Shown: piece by piece, positions 27,235 through 35,340 of the stretch
How the letters are laid out: each line of letters opens with the position of its first letter
Numbering within the stretch: the first letter of the stretch is position 1
Assembly (NCBI RefSeq): GCF_000717175.1
Contig: NZ_JNYD01000040.1
Coordinates: forward strand, 1 to 40,575
Length of the DNA: 40,575 nucleotides
Reading direction: 5' to 3'
Source: Pseudonocardia autotrophica
GTDB lineage: Bacteria > Actinomycetota > Actinomycetes > Mycobacteriales > Pseudonocardiaceae
The notes under the pieces: generated by a model
Databases searched by the model: none
What the model was told of the DNA's origin: nothing
What the model saw: only the letters and a program-made list of their open reading frames with translations
Program-made: the position numbers and the translations under genes

Positions 27235-28418
27235 GCGCCCGGGCGCTTCCCGATCTGCAGCAACGGCGCGCCGCCGCCGGAGGCCGACCCGCACGGCGTC
27301 GCCCCGCCCGACTGCTGGACCAGGTTGAGCGAGGAGCAGGCCTGGCACCGGGCGCACCCGGCGACGGCGGTGTCCGCGCCCAGCCCGCGCTCGGCGAGGA
27401 AGCCGGCGACCTTGCGGTAGATCGGCTCGGTGTACTCCCGGGCCGGCGCCGGCACCGCCTCCATCAGCGACCCCGCCACCGGCCGCAGCGGCACGACGAA
27501 GGGGTACACGCCGATGTCGACCGCCCGCCGGCACATCTCCACGGTCAGGTCCGGGTCCTCGCCCATGCCGAGGATCACGTAGGTCGACACCCGGCCCTCG
27601 CCGAACAGCTGCACCGCCCGCTCCCAGGTGCGGAAGTAGGTGTCGACGCCGGTGCGGAACTTGCCGGGTGCCACACGCGCCAGCACCGCGGGGTCGAAGG
27701 ACTCGATGTGGATGCCGACGGAGTCGACGCCCATGTCGTGCACCTCGTGCAGCACGTCGAGCGAGCGGGGCGGCTCGAACTGCACCTCCACCGGCAGCCC
27801 CGCGGCCTCCTTGACCGCCTGCCCGCACTTCGCGACGTACAGCGCGCCGCGGTCCGGGGCGACCGACGAACCGGTGGTCAGCGTGGCGTCGACGGCCCCG
27901 TCGAGGTCGCGGGCCGCGACGGCGACCTCCGCCAGCATCTCGGGCGTCTTCTTCGCGATGGTGGCGCCGGCGGCGAGCGAGACGCCGATGCCGCAGAACC
28001 CGCACTGGTCGGAGTTGCCCCAGTAGTTGCAGGCCTGGACCACGGTCGAGGCCAGCGAGTCCAGGTGGAGCAGCGCGATCTGGTGGTACGGCACGCCGTC
28101 GGCGGTCTCGAGGTCGTAGAAGCGCGGGCGCCGTGTGCCCGAGACCGACGCGACCTTCACGTCGTCGCGGTAGATGCCCTGGCCCTCGTCCTCGGCGCGC
28201 AGGGCGTAGGGGGAGGTGGTGTTCGGCGGGACCGTGACGGGCACGCCCTCGATCCACAGCATCCCGGAGTCCGACGGGCCGGCCCCGCCGGTCCGCGAGG
28301 TCTCCAGTGTCGTCTCGATCCGCAGCCCCACGCTCTGCAGGTCCATGATCAGCGCTGCCGTGTCGGTCGTCGGCGCCTCGACGGCGTCGCGCGCCCTGCG
28401 CTCGTCGGTCACGGTCAT
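27231..28418 (-). CDS. MSMEG_0568/Sll0785-type radical SAM protein
   Basis: The 395-residue enzyme has its probable [4Fe-4S] ligands in CNYWGNSDQCGFCGIG: C130, C139 and C142, that is C-x8-C-x2-C instead of the classical C-x3-C-x2-C. Further motifs are TTGSSVAPDRG, PVEVQFEPPRSLD, GVDSVGIHIESFD and TYVILGMGEDPDLT, consistent with the barrel of MoaA/BioB-like enzymes. A second cluster of cysteines near the C-terminus (AGCARCQAC) may hold an auxiliary cluster. The protein matches the MSMEG_0568 family of Nit1C clusters; the reaction is not known to me. GGAGGAG lies 7 nt before the ATG. The gene is divergent from the glycosyltransferase, with a 63-nt shared promoter region. Confidence 0.85.
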   Translation of the reverse strand: MTVTDERRARDAVEAPTTDTAALIMDLQSVGLRIETTLETSRTGGAGPSDSGMLWIEGVPVTVPPNTTSPYALRAEDEGQGIYRDDVKVASVSGTRRPRFYDLETADGVPYHQIALLHLDSLASTVVQACNYWGNSDQCGFCGIGVSLAAGATIAKKTPEMLAEVAVAARDLDGAVDATLTTGSSVAPDRGALYVAKCGQAVKEAAGLPVEVQFEPPRSLDVLHEVHDMGVDSVGIHIESFDPAVLARVAPGKFRTGVDTYFRTWERAVQLFGEGRVSTYVILGMGEDPDLTVEMCRRAVDIGVYPFVVPLRPVAGSLMEAVPAPAREYTEPIYRKVAGFLAERGLGADTAVAGCARCQACSSLNLVQQSGGATPCGSASGGGAPLLQIGKRPGA

Positions 28419-28469
28419 GCGAGAGCTCCTCCACTATCGGACACGGTCGTCTCTCATCGGAGAATTCAC

Positions 28470-28475
28470 TATGGT
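28470..28475 (+). promoter_or_regulatory. -10 box TATGGT for leaderless glycosyltransferase mRNA
   Basis: TATGGT ends six bases before the GTG at 28482, and no ribosome binding site is present. The same 63-nt region must hold the leftward radical SAM promoter; GATAGT on the minus strand (28433-28438) is a candidate -10 box. Confidence 0.4.
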
Positions 28476-28481
28476 GGACGC

Positions 28482-29669
28482 GTGCGCAACATCGTCAACG
28501 CGACTGGGTCCGGGGTCACGAGGGTCGCCCTGCTGACCCACTCGACGTCGCCCCGCGGCGGGCACGTCCACACGCTCGGCCTGGGCGAGGCCCTGCACCG
28601 CGCCGGGCGCCCGGTACACCTGTTCGCGCTCGGCGACCCGGCGAAGGGGCTCTACCGGCCCGTCGACGTCCCGCACACGATCGTCCCGGGGCCGCGCCGC
28701 GAGGGGACCACGCTCACCGAGCGGACCCTCGACGGCATCGAGCGGCTCGCGACCGCGCTGGCCGCGCGGATCGGGGAGTTCGACGTCCTGCACGCGCAGG
28801 ACTGCATCGCCGCGCGGGCCGCGCTCGCCGCCCGGGCTCGCACCGGCGCTGAGGTGACGGTGCTGCGCACCGCCCACCACGTCGACGACTTCACCACCCC
28901 GGTCCTCGTCGAGTGCCAGCGGCGCGCGATCACCGAGCCGGACCGGGTGCTGGTGGTGTCGGAGCAGTGGCGCGGGATCCTCGCCCGCGACTTCGGGGTC
29001 GACGCGACGATCGTGCCCAACGGCGTGGATCGGCGCCGGTTCGCCGACCCGGTGCCCGTGCGGCGGGACGGCGGCCGGTTCCTCCTGCTCGCGGTGGGCG
29101 GGATCGAGCCGCGCAAGGGCACGGTGCACGCCTTCCGCGCGCTCGCCCGGCTGCGCCGCGAGGGCCTCGATCCGATGCTCGCGATCGTCGGCGGGCACTC
29201 CTTCCAGGATTTCGCGCCCTATCGCGAGGCTGCGCTCGCGGAGCTGCCGACGCTGGGGCTGACGCCCGGCCGGGACGTCGTCGAGCTCGGCACGCTGACC
29301 GACGCCGAGCTGGCCGGCTGGTACGCCGCGGCGGCGGCCGGCGGGGCCCTCTGCTACCCCTCGACGGCCGAGGGCTTCGGGCTCGTCGCGATCGAGGCGA
29401 TGGCGCTGGGGGTGCCCGTCGTCGCGAGCGACCTGCCCGTCTTCCGCGAGCACCTCACCGACGGGGTCGACGCGCTGCTGCCGGGTGTCGGCGACGACGA
29501 GGCGCTCGCCGCCGCCCTCCGCCGGGTGATCACCGAACCGGAGCTGCGGGCGTCACTCGTGCGCGGGGGCGCGGCCACCGCGGCCCGGTTCACCTGGGAG
29601 CACTCCGCCGAGGTGCACGCCGGCGTCTACGCGGAGCTCCCGAACGGCACCCTCGCTCCCACGTACTGA
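28482..29669 (+). CDS. MSMEG_0565-type glycosyltransferase (GT4)
   Basis: The 395-residue enzyme is a GT-B fold glycosyltransferase: N-terminal acceptor half starting VALLTHSTSPRGGHVHTLGLGEAL, then the donor half with IVPNGVDRRRF, VGGIEPRKGT, and the nucleotide-sugar motif YPSTAEGFGLVAIEAMALGVPVVAS (E-x7-E). The GGHVHTLGL and TAHHVDDF segments agree with the MSMEG_0565 family, which accompanies the acetyltransferase and radical SAM genes in Nit1C clusters. The GTG at 28482 is supported by the leaderless promoter; longer in-frame starts cross the divergent radical SAM gene. It ends 16 nt from the convergent GAF regulator. Confidence 0.85.
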   Translation: MRNIVNATGSGVTRVALLTHSTSPRGGHVHTLGLGEALHRAGRPVHLFALGDPAKGLYRPVDVPHTIVPGPRREGTTLTERTLDGIERLATALAARIGEFDVLHAQDCIAARAALAARARTGAEVTVLRTAHHVDDFTTPVLVECQRRAITEPDRVLVVSEQWRGILARDFGVDATIVPNGVDRRRFADPVPVRRDGGRFLLLAVGGIEPRKGTVHAFRALARLRREGLDPMLAIVGGHSFQDFAPYREAALAELPTLGLTPGRDVVELGTLTDAELAGWYAAAAAGGALCYPSTAEGFGLVAIEAMALGVPVVASDLPVFREHLTDGVDALLPGVGDDEALAAALRRVITEPELRASLVRGGAATAARFTWEHSAEVHAGVYAELPNGTLAPTY

Positions 29670-29685
29670 GCGAATGCGCCGCTCG

Positions 29686-31248
29686 CTACTCCGCCAGCAG
29701 CCGCGCGACCCGCGACCCGGCGACCGCGCGGCGCGGGTCGCCGGCGGGCAGCATGTCGGCGAGCAGCTCGTGGGCCTCGAGGTCGTCCCGCCCCAGCCGG
29801 TGGGTGGCGTAGCGGTGGACGAGGTCCACGTCGTCCGACTCCAGGACGGCGCGGCGCAGCCCGACCTCCATCTCGTCCCGCGCGCCACGGATCTCCGGGG
29901 CGTCGGACCGGGGGAGGAGCGGGCCCGCGCAGGCCCGCAGCGCGTCGGCGATCCGGCCCTCGCGCAGCGCGCGGCGAACGGTGCCGAAGTCCGTGTCGAC
30001 CACGGCGTCGAGCCGGTACGGGCGGGTCTTCAGCACGTCCGTGCCGATCAGTGCGCGCAGCCGGTGGATCTCGCCGCGGACGGTGGTCTGGTTGCCGTCG
30101 TCGCCGTAGAGGAGGAAGGCGAGCCGCTCGGCGGTGAGCCCCTCCGGGTGCAGCGCGAGCGCGGTGAGGATCTCGGCGGGGCGCAGGGTGAGCGAGTGGC
30201 TCTCGCCGTCGAGCACCACGGTGGGGCTGCCGTCCCCCAGGAACCGCAGGGACAGCGCGTGCCGGGGCGTGTCCACCGCCGTGGTGCGGCCGCTGCGCTT
30301 CGCGGCGCGCAGCAGGAAGCCCTCGGCCAGCGGCTCGACGTGCATCTCCCGCCCGTCGGCCAGCCGGACCCGGTCGGCGCCCGCGGCGATCTGCTCGAGG
30401 TCGACCCGCTCGGGCCACTCCCCGAACGGCTCGCCGGCGATGATCCGTCCGGTCGGCGTGACGAGCGCGCCCGGTGTGCCGCGCAGGCTCTGCAGGTGCG
30501 GCTGGTTGCGGGCGCGCAGCCGCTCGTCGGCGATCGCGAGCTGCATCCGCATCTGGTTCTCGGCGAGCTGCGCGGTGGCCCCGACCAGCGCGAGCATCGC
30601 GGGGTGGATGGTGCGCCGCGGGCCGGTGATGTCGATGGCGCCGACGATCCGGCCGGTGTCCGGGTCCGTGACGGGCGCGGCCACGCACGTCCAGGCGTGC
30701 ACGGCGCGCACGAGGTGTTCGGTCGAGTGGATCTGCACGGGCCGGCCGACGGCGAGGGTCGTACCCATCGCGTTGGTCCCGATGGCCTCCTCGGACCAGC
30801 AGGAGCCCTCGACCAGGCCCACCCGGTCCGCGGGGCGCAGGACGGCGTTGGCGCCCTCGCGCCACAGCACGATGCCCTGCTCGTCCGTGACCACGACGAC
30901 GTGCATCGCCTCCTCGGCGATGCTCACCAGGTTGCTGCGCAGCAGCGGCATGACGTTGTGCAGCGGGTGGGCGGCCAGCCGCGCGGCGCTCTCGGACCGG
31001 TCGAACCGGAACGGGGGCAGCGCCGTGGCGGGGTCGATCGCGGCGGCGAGGCTGCGTTCCCAGGACTCGGAGACGAGCCGGCGGACCGTGGCGTCGCCCG
31101 TGTCGTCGAGGACCGCCTCGAACAGCTCGTCGATCGCGCGGGCGGCGGCCGACGCGGAGGCGGACAGGCCGGACCCGGGCTCGCGCTCGACCACCTTGTC
31201 GACTGGCATCGGCTCCCCGACTGTCCGCGTGCTTCCGGCACCCATCAT
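29686..31248 (-). CDS. GAF-domain transcriptional regulator (AcoR/DhaR-like sensor, no AAA+ domain)
   Basis: The 520-residue protein carries an AcoR-type sensor half: SWERSLAAAIDPATALPPFRF, HPLHNVMPLLRSNL, then a GAF domain with VGLVEGSCWSEEAIGTNAMGTTL and HAWTCVAAPVTDPDTGRIVGAIDITG (residues 100-215). This is the sensor seen in acetoin, glycerol/diol and aldehyde dehydrogenase regulators. The sigma-54-contact AAA+ domain is missing. Instead, residues about 330-430 form a winged-helix-like region (LRPAEILTALALHPEGLTAERLAFLLYGDD, in part), as in actinobacterial members. GGAGGT precedes the ATG by six bases. It diverges from a LuxR response regulator. Likely targets are the polyol/aldehyde genes to the right; this is inferred. 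Confidence 0.8.
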   Translation of the reverse strand: MMGAGSTRTVGEPMPVDKVVEREPGSGLSASASAAARAIDELFEAVLDDTGDATVRRLVSESWERSLAAAIDPATALPPFRFDRSESAARLAAHPLHNVMPLLRSNLVSIAEEAMHVVVVTDEQGIVLWREGANAVLRPADRVGLVEGSCWSEEAIGTNAMGTTLAVGRPVQIHSTEHLVRAVHAWTCVAAPVTDPDTGRIVGAIDITGPRRTIHPAMLALVGATAQLAENQMRMQLAIADERLRARNQPHLQSLRGTPGALVTPTGRIIAGEPFGEWPERVDLEQIAAGADRVRLADGREMHVEPLAEGFLLRAAKRSGRTTAVDTPRHALSLRFLGDGSPTVVLDGESHSLTLRPAEILTALALHPEGLTAERLAFLLYGDDGNQTTVRGEIHRLRALIGTDVLKTRPYRLDAVVDTDFGTVRRALREGRIADALRACAGPLLPRSDAPEIRGARDEMEVGLRRAVLESDDVDLVHRYATHRLGRDDLEAHELLADMLPAGDPRRAVAGSRVARLLAE

Positions 31249-31384
31249 CGTTCACCTCCACCCGGATCAGCAAGGCGAGGTTGCGCCTGTCCGAGCGGGC
31301 AGCGTGAGCGTGCAACGAACGGGCAACGTGATTCACCTTACCGTCGCCGCGACAACGACCCGTCGACGTTCGAAAGGCTCAGCG

Positions 31385-32158
31385 ATGACCGCAGAACTCG
31401 CCGATATCAGGGTCCTCGACGCGCGGCCGGCGCAGCCGACGCGCATCCCCACGGTCGCCGGGGCCTCGGACACGGGCCGCGGGGACTCCCCGTTCGCCAC
31501 CGTCCGTACCGGCCGGATCCTGGTCGTCGACGGCGAGGGCATCGTCCGCCTCGGCCTGCGCCAGCTGTTCGCCGCCGAGCCCGACCTGCGGATCGTGGGC
31601 GAGGCCGCCACCCCGCGCGACGCGCTCGTCGCGGCGGACCGGCTGCGTCCCGACGTCGTGCTCCTCGACGTGGACCTCGGCCGCGGCGACTCGGCCGGCA
31701 TCGACGTGGCCCGCGCGCTGCTCCAGCGCCACCGCGGCACCCGGATCCTCGTACTGACGGCCTGCCGCGACCGGGAGACGATGCTCCGCACGGTCCGCCT
31801 CGGCGTGCACGGATACCTGCGCAAGGGCGCCGACACGGCCGACATCGTGGCCGCGGTCCGCACCCTGCTGCGCGGCGACGCCGTGTTCGACTCGCGGATC
31901 ACCACGATGATGATGGACGCGCTGCGCGACCCCCGGGAGCCGGCCGTCCCCACCGGCCCGCGCGGCCCGCTCCTCACCGAGCGCGAGAACCAGGTGCTCA
32001 AGCTGCTGGCGACCGGCATGTCGAACCGGGAGATCGCCACCGAGCTGGTGATCAGCGAGGCGACCGTGAAGTTCCACGTCCGGAACCTGCGCGACAAGCT
32101 CGACGTCCGGCGCCGGACCGAGATCGTCTACACCGCGACCCGGCAGGGCATCGTCTAG
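31385..32158 (+). CDS. NarL/LuxR-type response regulator
   Basis: The 257-residue protein has a disordered 42-residue N-terminal extension, a receiver domain (RILVVDGEGIVRLGL, phospho-acceptor D95 in LLDVDLGRG, switch Thr in LTAC, Lys in LRKGAD) and a C-terminal LuxR helix-turn-helix (LTERENQVLKLLATGMSNREIA and VKFHVRNLRDKL). The first acidic-pocket position is G-E rather than the usual D-D/E pair, so phosphorylation may be altered. No histidine kinase is nearby. It is divergent from the GAF regulator across 136 nt. GAAAGG lies about 9 nt before the ATG. A strong stem-loop follows 54 nt after the stop. Confidence 0.88.
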   Translation: MTAELADIRVLDARPAQPTRIPTVAGASDTGRGDSPFATVRTGRILVVDGEGIVRLGLRQLFAAEPDLRIVGEAATPRDALVAADRLRPDVVLLDVDLGRGDSAGIDVARALLQRHRGTRILVLTACRDRETMLRTVRLGVHGYLRKGADTADIVAAVRTLLRGDAVFDSRITTMMMDALRDPREPAVPTGPRGPLLTERENQVLKLLATGMSNREIATELVISEATVKFHVRNLRDKLDVRRRTEIVYTATRQGIV

Positions 32159-32211
32159 AGCCCGCGCGGCCGGCGTGCCCGACGGGCCGCCGGCCGCGTG
32201 ACGCACGTGCA

Positions 32212-32256
32212 CGAACGGCACTCTCGCTCACATTCGATGAGCGAGAGTGCCGTTCG
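32212..32256. terminator. 19-bp perfect stem-loop between convergent genes
   Basis: Left arm CGAACGGCACTCTCGCTCA (32212-32230) pairs with 32238-32256 without mismatch, with a 7-nt loop. It lies between the LuxR and dhaL stops, six bases from the latter, and can stop transcription from either side. The arms are unusually long for a simple terminator, so it may also be a dispersed intergenic repeat. Confidence 0.75.
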
Positions 32257-32262
32257 CGCAGA

Positions 32263-32862
32263 TCAGCGCCCGAGGTTCTGGACGTCGGGCTCCGCGACGG
32301 CCGCCGCGGCCCGGAAGAACAGGGCGATGCCGACGGCCCCGGGGTCGGGTTCGCCCTTCGCGCGGTCGCCGACGTAGCTCGCCCGCCCCCTCCGCGCGCG
32401 GAGGTCGGCGGTGCGGTCGGCGCCCTCCTGCGCGGCCCGGGCGGCCGCGTCGAGGCCCTGCGGCGCGGCCTCGACGGCCGGGGCCAGGGCGTCGACCAGC
32501 GTGCGGTCGCCGAGCTGTGCCTCCCCGACGCGCTGGATCGCGGCGAGCCCGGCCTTCGCGCCGGCGCCGAACGCCGCGGCGGAGTCCGTGCCGGATCCCA
32601 GCGCGTGCGCGATCTCGGTGAACAGCAGCCCGAGCAGCGGGCCGCTGGTGCCGCCGACCTCGTCGAGGAACTCCTCGCCGAGCGCGCCGAAGGCCGAGGT
32701 GCCGCCCTTCTCGAACCGCAGCACCGCGCCGCGCAGCCCGCCGCGGAGGTTGTCGCCGAAGTCGCCGTCGCCGCTGCGCTGGTCGAGCTCGGTCAGCTCG
32801 GCGTGCGCGTCCTCCACGTCCTGCGCGAACCGGCGGAGTACGGCCTCCTGGTCGAACGCCAT
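32263..32862 (-). CDS. dhaL: Dihydroxyacetone kinase subunit DhaL
   Basis: The 199-residue protein has the ADP-binding motifs of DhaL: LDQRSGDGDFGDNLRGG (Asp residues binding Mg-ADP) and GGTSGPLLGLLF. A C-terminal segment RRGRASYVGDRAKGEPDPGA matches the closing lid. It works with DhaK to phosphorylate dihydroxyacetone or a related ketose. The ATG at 32862 shares one base with the dhaK stop (TGATG), and the longer ORF upstream would lie within dhaK. No DhaM phosphotransferase subunit is in the window, so whether it uses ATP or a PTS-derived phosphate is open. Confidence 0.92.
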   Translation of the reverse strand: MAFDQEAVLRRFAQDVEDAHAELTELDQRSGDGDFGDNLRGGLRGAVLRFEKGGTSAFGALGEEFLDEVGGTSGPLLGLLFTEIAHALGSGTDSAAAFGAGAKAGLAAIQRVGEAQLGDRTLVDALAPAVEAAPQGLDAAARAAQEGADRTADLRARRGRASYVGDRAKGEPDPGAVGIALFFRAAAAVAEPDVQNLGR

Positions 32863-33875
32863 CAGGCGGCCTCCTCGATCGTGCGCGGGAAGGCGGGGGT
32901 GACGGCGGGGGCCGCCCACCAGGCCTTCCACTCCGGCTGCAGGCGGGTGAGGGTGAGCGAGAAGCCCGCCATGTCCAGCGCCGGGACGAACGTGCCGACG
33001 AGCTCGGCGGCGGGGGTGAGCCCGCGGCGTTCCAGCCCGGTCGTGACCAGGTCGGTGAGCCCGTAGAGCTCCAGCAGCGTGGTACCGCCCATCCCGTTGA
33101 CGACGGCGAGGACCTCGCCGGGGCCCTCCGGCAGGCCGGCCACGAGCTCGTCGAGCATCCGGTCGACCAGCTGCTCGGTGCCGGGCCGGTCGATCGACTT
33201 CTGCGCACGCTCGCCGTGGATGCCCACGCCGTACTCCAGCTCGCCGGCGTCGAGCTCGAACGACGGCTCGCCGGTGTGCATCGAGGTCTGCGCCCGGGAG
33301 GCCACGGCGAGGCTGCGCGACGCGGCGGCGAACCGCGCACCCAGGTCGGCGAGCTCGCCGAGCCCGAGCCCGGTGTCGGCGGCCGCGCCCAGCAGCTTCT
33401 CGACGACGACGGTGGCGCCGGTCCCGCGCCGCCCGGTGGCGGTCTCGTCGGATTCCGTGGCGAGGTCGTCGTCGACGAGCACGCGCCGGACCTCGATGCC
33501 CTCCAGGCGCAGCCGCTCGGCCGCGATCCCGAAGTTGATCCGGTCGCCGGTGTAGTTCTTCACGACGTGGAGCACGCCCTCCGGGCCCGCCGCCTTCCGC
33601 GAGGCCTCGAGGACCTGCGTGTTGTGCGGCGAGGCGAAGACCTTGCCGGGGGCGACCGCGTCGAGCATCCCGCGGCCGAGGAACCCGGCGTGCAGGGGCT
33701 CGTGGCCGGAGCCGCCGCCGGAGACCAGCCCGACGCGGCGGGCGGGGTCCCGGTGCCGCGCCACGAGGTGCGCGGGCTTCTCGTGCAGTTCCACGAGGTC
33801 GGCGTGGGCCCGGGCGAACCCGCGCAGGGCGGGCGCGACCGGGTCCCCGTCGGCGGGGTGGAAGGGAAGGGACAT
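32862..33875 (-). CDS. dhaK: Dihydroxyacetone kinase subunit DhaK
   Basis: The 337-residue protein has the substrate domain motifs of DhaK: LVSGGGSGHEPLHAGFLG, SPHNTQVLEA, VKNYTGDRINFG and the covalent-binding histidine in YGVGIHGE (H220, matching H218 of E. coli). The substrate ketone forms a hemiaminal with this His and is then phosphorylated by DhaL-bound nucleotide. Its ATG shares one base with the transporter stop and its stop shares one base with the dhaL start, so transporter, DhaK and DhaL are one tightly coupled unit. The true substrate may be dihydroxyacetone or a C4 ketose such as erythrulose, which related kinases use. Confidence 0.92.
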   Translation of the reverse strand: MSLPFHPADGDPVAPALRGFARAHADLVELHEKPAHLVARHRDPARRVGLVSGGGSGHEPLHAGFLGRGMLDAVAPGKVFASPHNTQVLEASRKAAGPEGVLHVVKNYTGDRINFGIAAERLRLEGIEVRRVLVDDDLATESDETATGRRGTGATVVVEKLLGAAADTGLGLGELADLGARFAAASRSLAVASRAQTSMHTGEPSFELDAGELEYGVGIHGERAQKSIDRPGTEQLVDRMLDELVAGLPEGPGEVLAVVNGMGGTTLLELYGLTDLVTTGLERRGLTPAAELVGTFVPALDMAGFSLTLTRLQPEWKAWWAAPAVTPAFPRTIEEAA

Positions 33876-35239
33876 CAGGCGTTCTCCCGGGGACGCTCGT
33901 CGGTGCTGGTGGCGGGGCTGCTCTCGATCTCCGGGGTACCCCCGGTGCGCGCCTCGCCCCACGTGAGCCGGCTCGCGGCGATCGACGAGACGACCGCGAT
34001 CCCGATCGCGTAGACGACCAGCCACGTCCAGTGCCCGCCGCCCACGGCGAGCAGGGCCGTGCCGGCCAGCGGAGCGAGCCCGCCGCCCAGCGTCGCGCCG
34101 ACCTGCTGGGTGACCGACAGGCCGGTGTAGCGGACGGAGACGGGGTAGAGGTTGGCGAACAGCGCGGCCTGCGCGCCGTACATCGCGCCGTGCCCCACGG
34201 CGAGGCCCAGCGTCATGCCCAGCACGGTCAGCCAGAAGTTCCCGGTCGAGACCATGAGGAAGAAGGGGATCGCCAGCACGATCTGGAACACCGCGCCGCC
34301 GATGTAGACCTTGCGGCGCCCGATCCGGTCGGAGAGCGCGCCGAACAGCGGGAGCGTCAGGCACTCGACCGCGCAGGCGATCAGCACCGCGATCAGCACG
34401 GGCTCCCGGGGCAGCCCCAGCTCGGTGGTGACGTAGGCGATCGCGACGACGTAGTAGACGTTGAACAGCCCGGACTCGGCGACCTTGGCGAGGATCGACA
34501 GCACGACCCGGTTGGTGTTCGAGCGGAACAGCTCCTTCACCGGCAGCTTGTGCGCCTCCTTCTCGGCGCGGGCCTTCACGAACTCCGGGCTCTCGCTCAC
34601 GTGCGTGCGGATGTACACGCCCAGGCCGATCAGCACGATGCTGGCCAGGAACGGGATGCGCCAGGCCCAGGACTCGTAGGCGCCCTCGGGGAGGGCGGCG
34701 TCGAGGATCGTGACGATGCCGACGGGGAGCAGCACACCCGCCGGGGTGCCGATGTGCACGAGAGAGGTGAAGAAGCCCTGGCGTCGTCTCGGGCTGTACT
34801 CGAGCGCCATGAGGACGCCGCCGCCGTACTCGCCGCCCATGCCGAGGCCCTGCAGCAGCCGGATCAGCACGAGCAGGATCGGCGCCCAGATCCCGATCGT
34901 CTCGTAGGAGGGCAGCAGGCCGACGGCGAAGGTGCCGCCGCCCATCAGCACCATCGTGATGATCAGGATGGTCTTGCGGCCGAGCCGGTCGCCGTAGTGG
35001 CCGAAGACGATCCCGCCGAGCGGGCGGGCCAGGTAGCCGACGAAGAACGTGGCGAACGCGGCCAGGGTCCCGACCAGCGCGGTGCCGGCGGGGAAGAAGA
35101 TCTTGTTGAAGACGAGCGCGGCGGTCGTCGCGTAGAGGGTGAAGTCGTAGTACTCGACCGTCGTGCCCAGGGCGCTCGCCCACACGACCCTCTTGACCGG
35201 CGTCCCGCCGTCCTTCTGTGCAGCAGTCGGTGCTGTCAC
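33875..35239 (-). CDS. MFS transporter, metabolite:H+ symporter (MHS) type
   Basis: The 454-residue protein has 12 membrane helices and MHS family motifs: ALGTTVEYYDFTLYAT at helix 1, the loop FGHYGDRLGRKTILI after helix 2, GEYGGGVLMALEYSPRRRQGF, and ALSDRIGRRKVYIG after helix 8. Relatives carry shikimate, citrate, proline/betaine or aromatic acids with protons, so the substrate is probably a small organic acid or zwitterion. GTG at 35239 was chosen because GAAGGAG lies six bases upstream; the in-frame ATG 36 nt earlier has none. It is divergent from the DapA-family gene and coupled to dhaK. Confidence 0.9.
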   Translation of the reverse strand: MTAPTAAQKDGGTPVKRVVWASALGTTVEYYDFTLYATTAALVFNKIFFPAGTALVGTLAAFATFFVGYLARPLGGIVFGHYGDRLGRKTILIITMVLMGGGTFAVGLLPSYETIGIWAPILLVLIRLLQGLGMGGEYGGGVLMALEYSPRRRQGFFTSLVHIGTPAGVLLPVGIVTILDAALPEGAYESWAWRIPFLASIVLIGLGVYIRTHVSESPEFVKARAEKEAHKLPVKELFRSNTNRVVLSILAKVAESGLFNVYYVVAIAYVTTELGLPREPVLIAVLIACAVECLTLPLFGALSDRIGRRKVYIGGAVFQIVLAIPFFLMVSTGNFWLTVLGMTLGLAVGHGAMYGAQAALFANLYPVSVRYTGLSVTQQVGATLGGGLAPLAGTALLAVGGGHWTWLVVYAIGIAVVSSIAASRLTWGEARTGGTPEIESSPATSTDERPRENA

Positions 35240-35283
35240 TGGGCACTCCTTCGTACCTGCTGGTGTTCCTGCCATGTGAGCGC

Positions 35284-35310
35284 TAATGTATCAGACACCA
35301 GATGTAAGAC
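35284..35310. promoter_or_regulatory. Candidate GntR operator in the divergent promoter region
   Basis: ATGTATCAGAC (35286-35296) and ATGTAAGAC (35302-35310) are near-repeats in the 101-nt gap between the transporter and the lyase. TAATGT (35284-35289) could be a -10 box for the rightward gene. The sequence ACATCTG, complement of CAGATGT here, recurs at 36235-36241 just before the GntR gene, which suggests a shared repressor site. Confidence 0.4.
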
Positions 35311-35340
35311 AAGGCCTCGCGGAGGCCGAGAAGGAGAACC

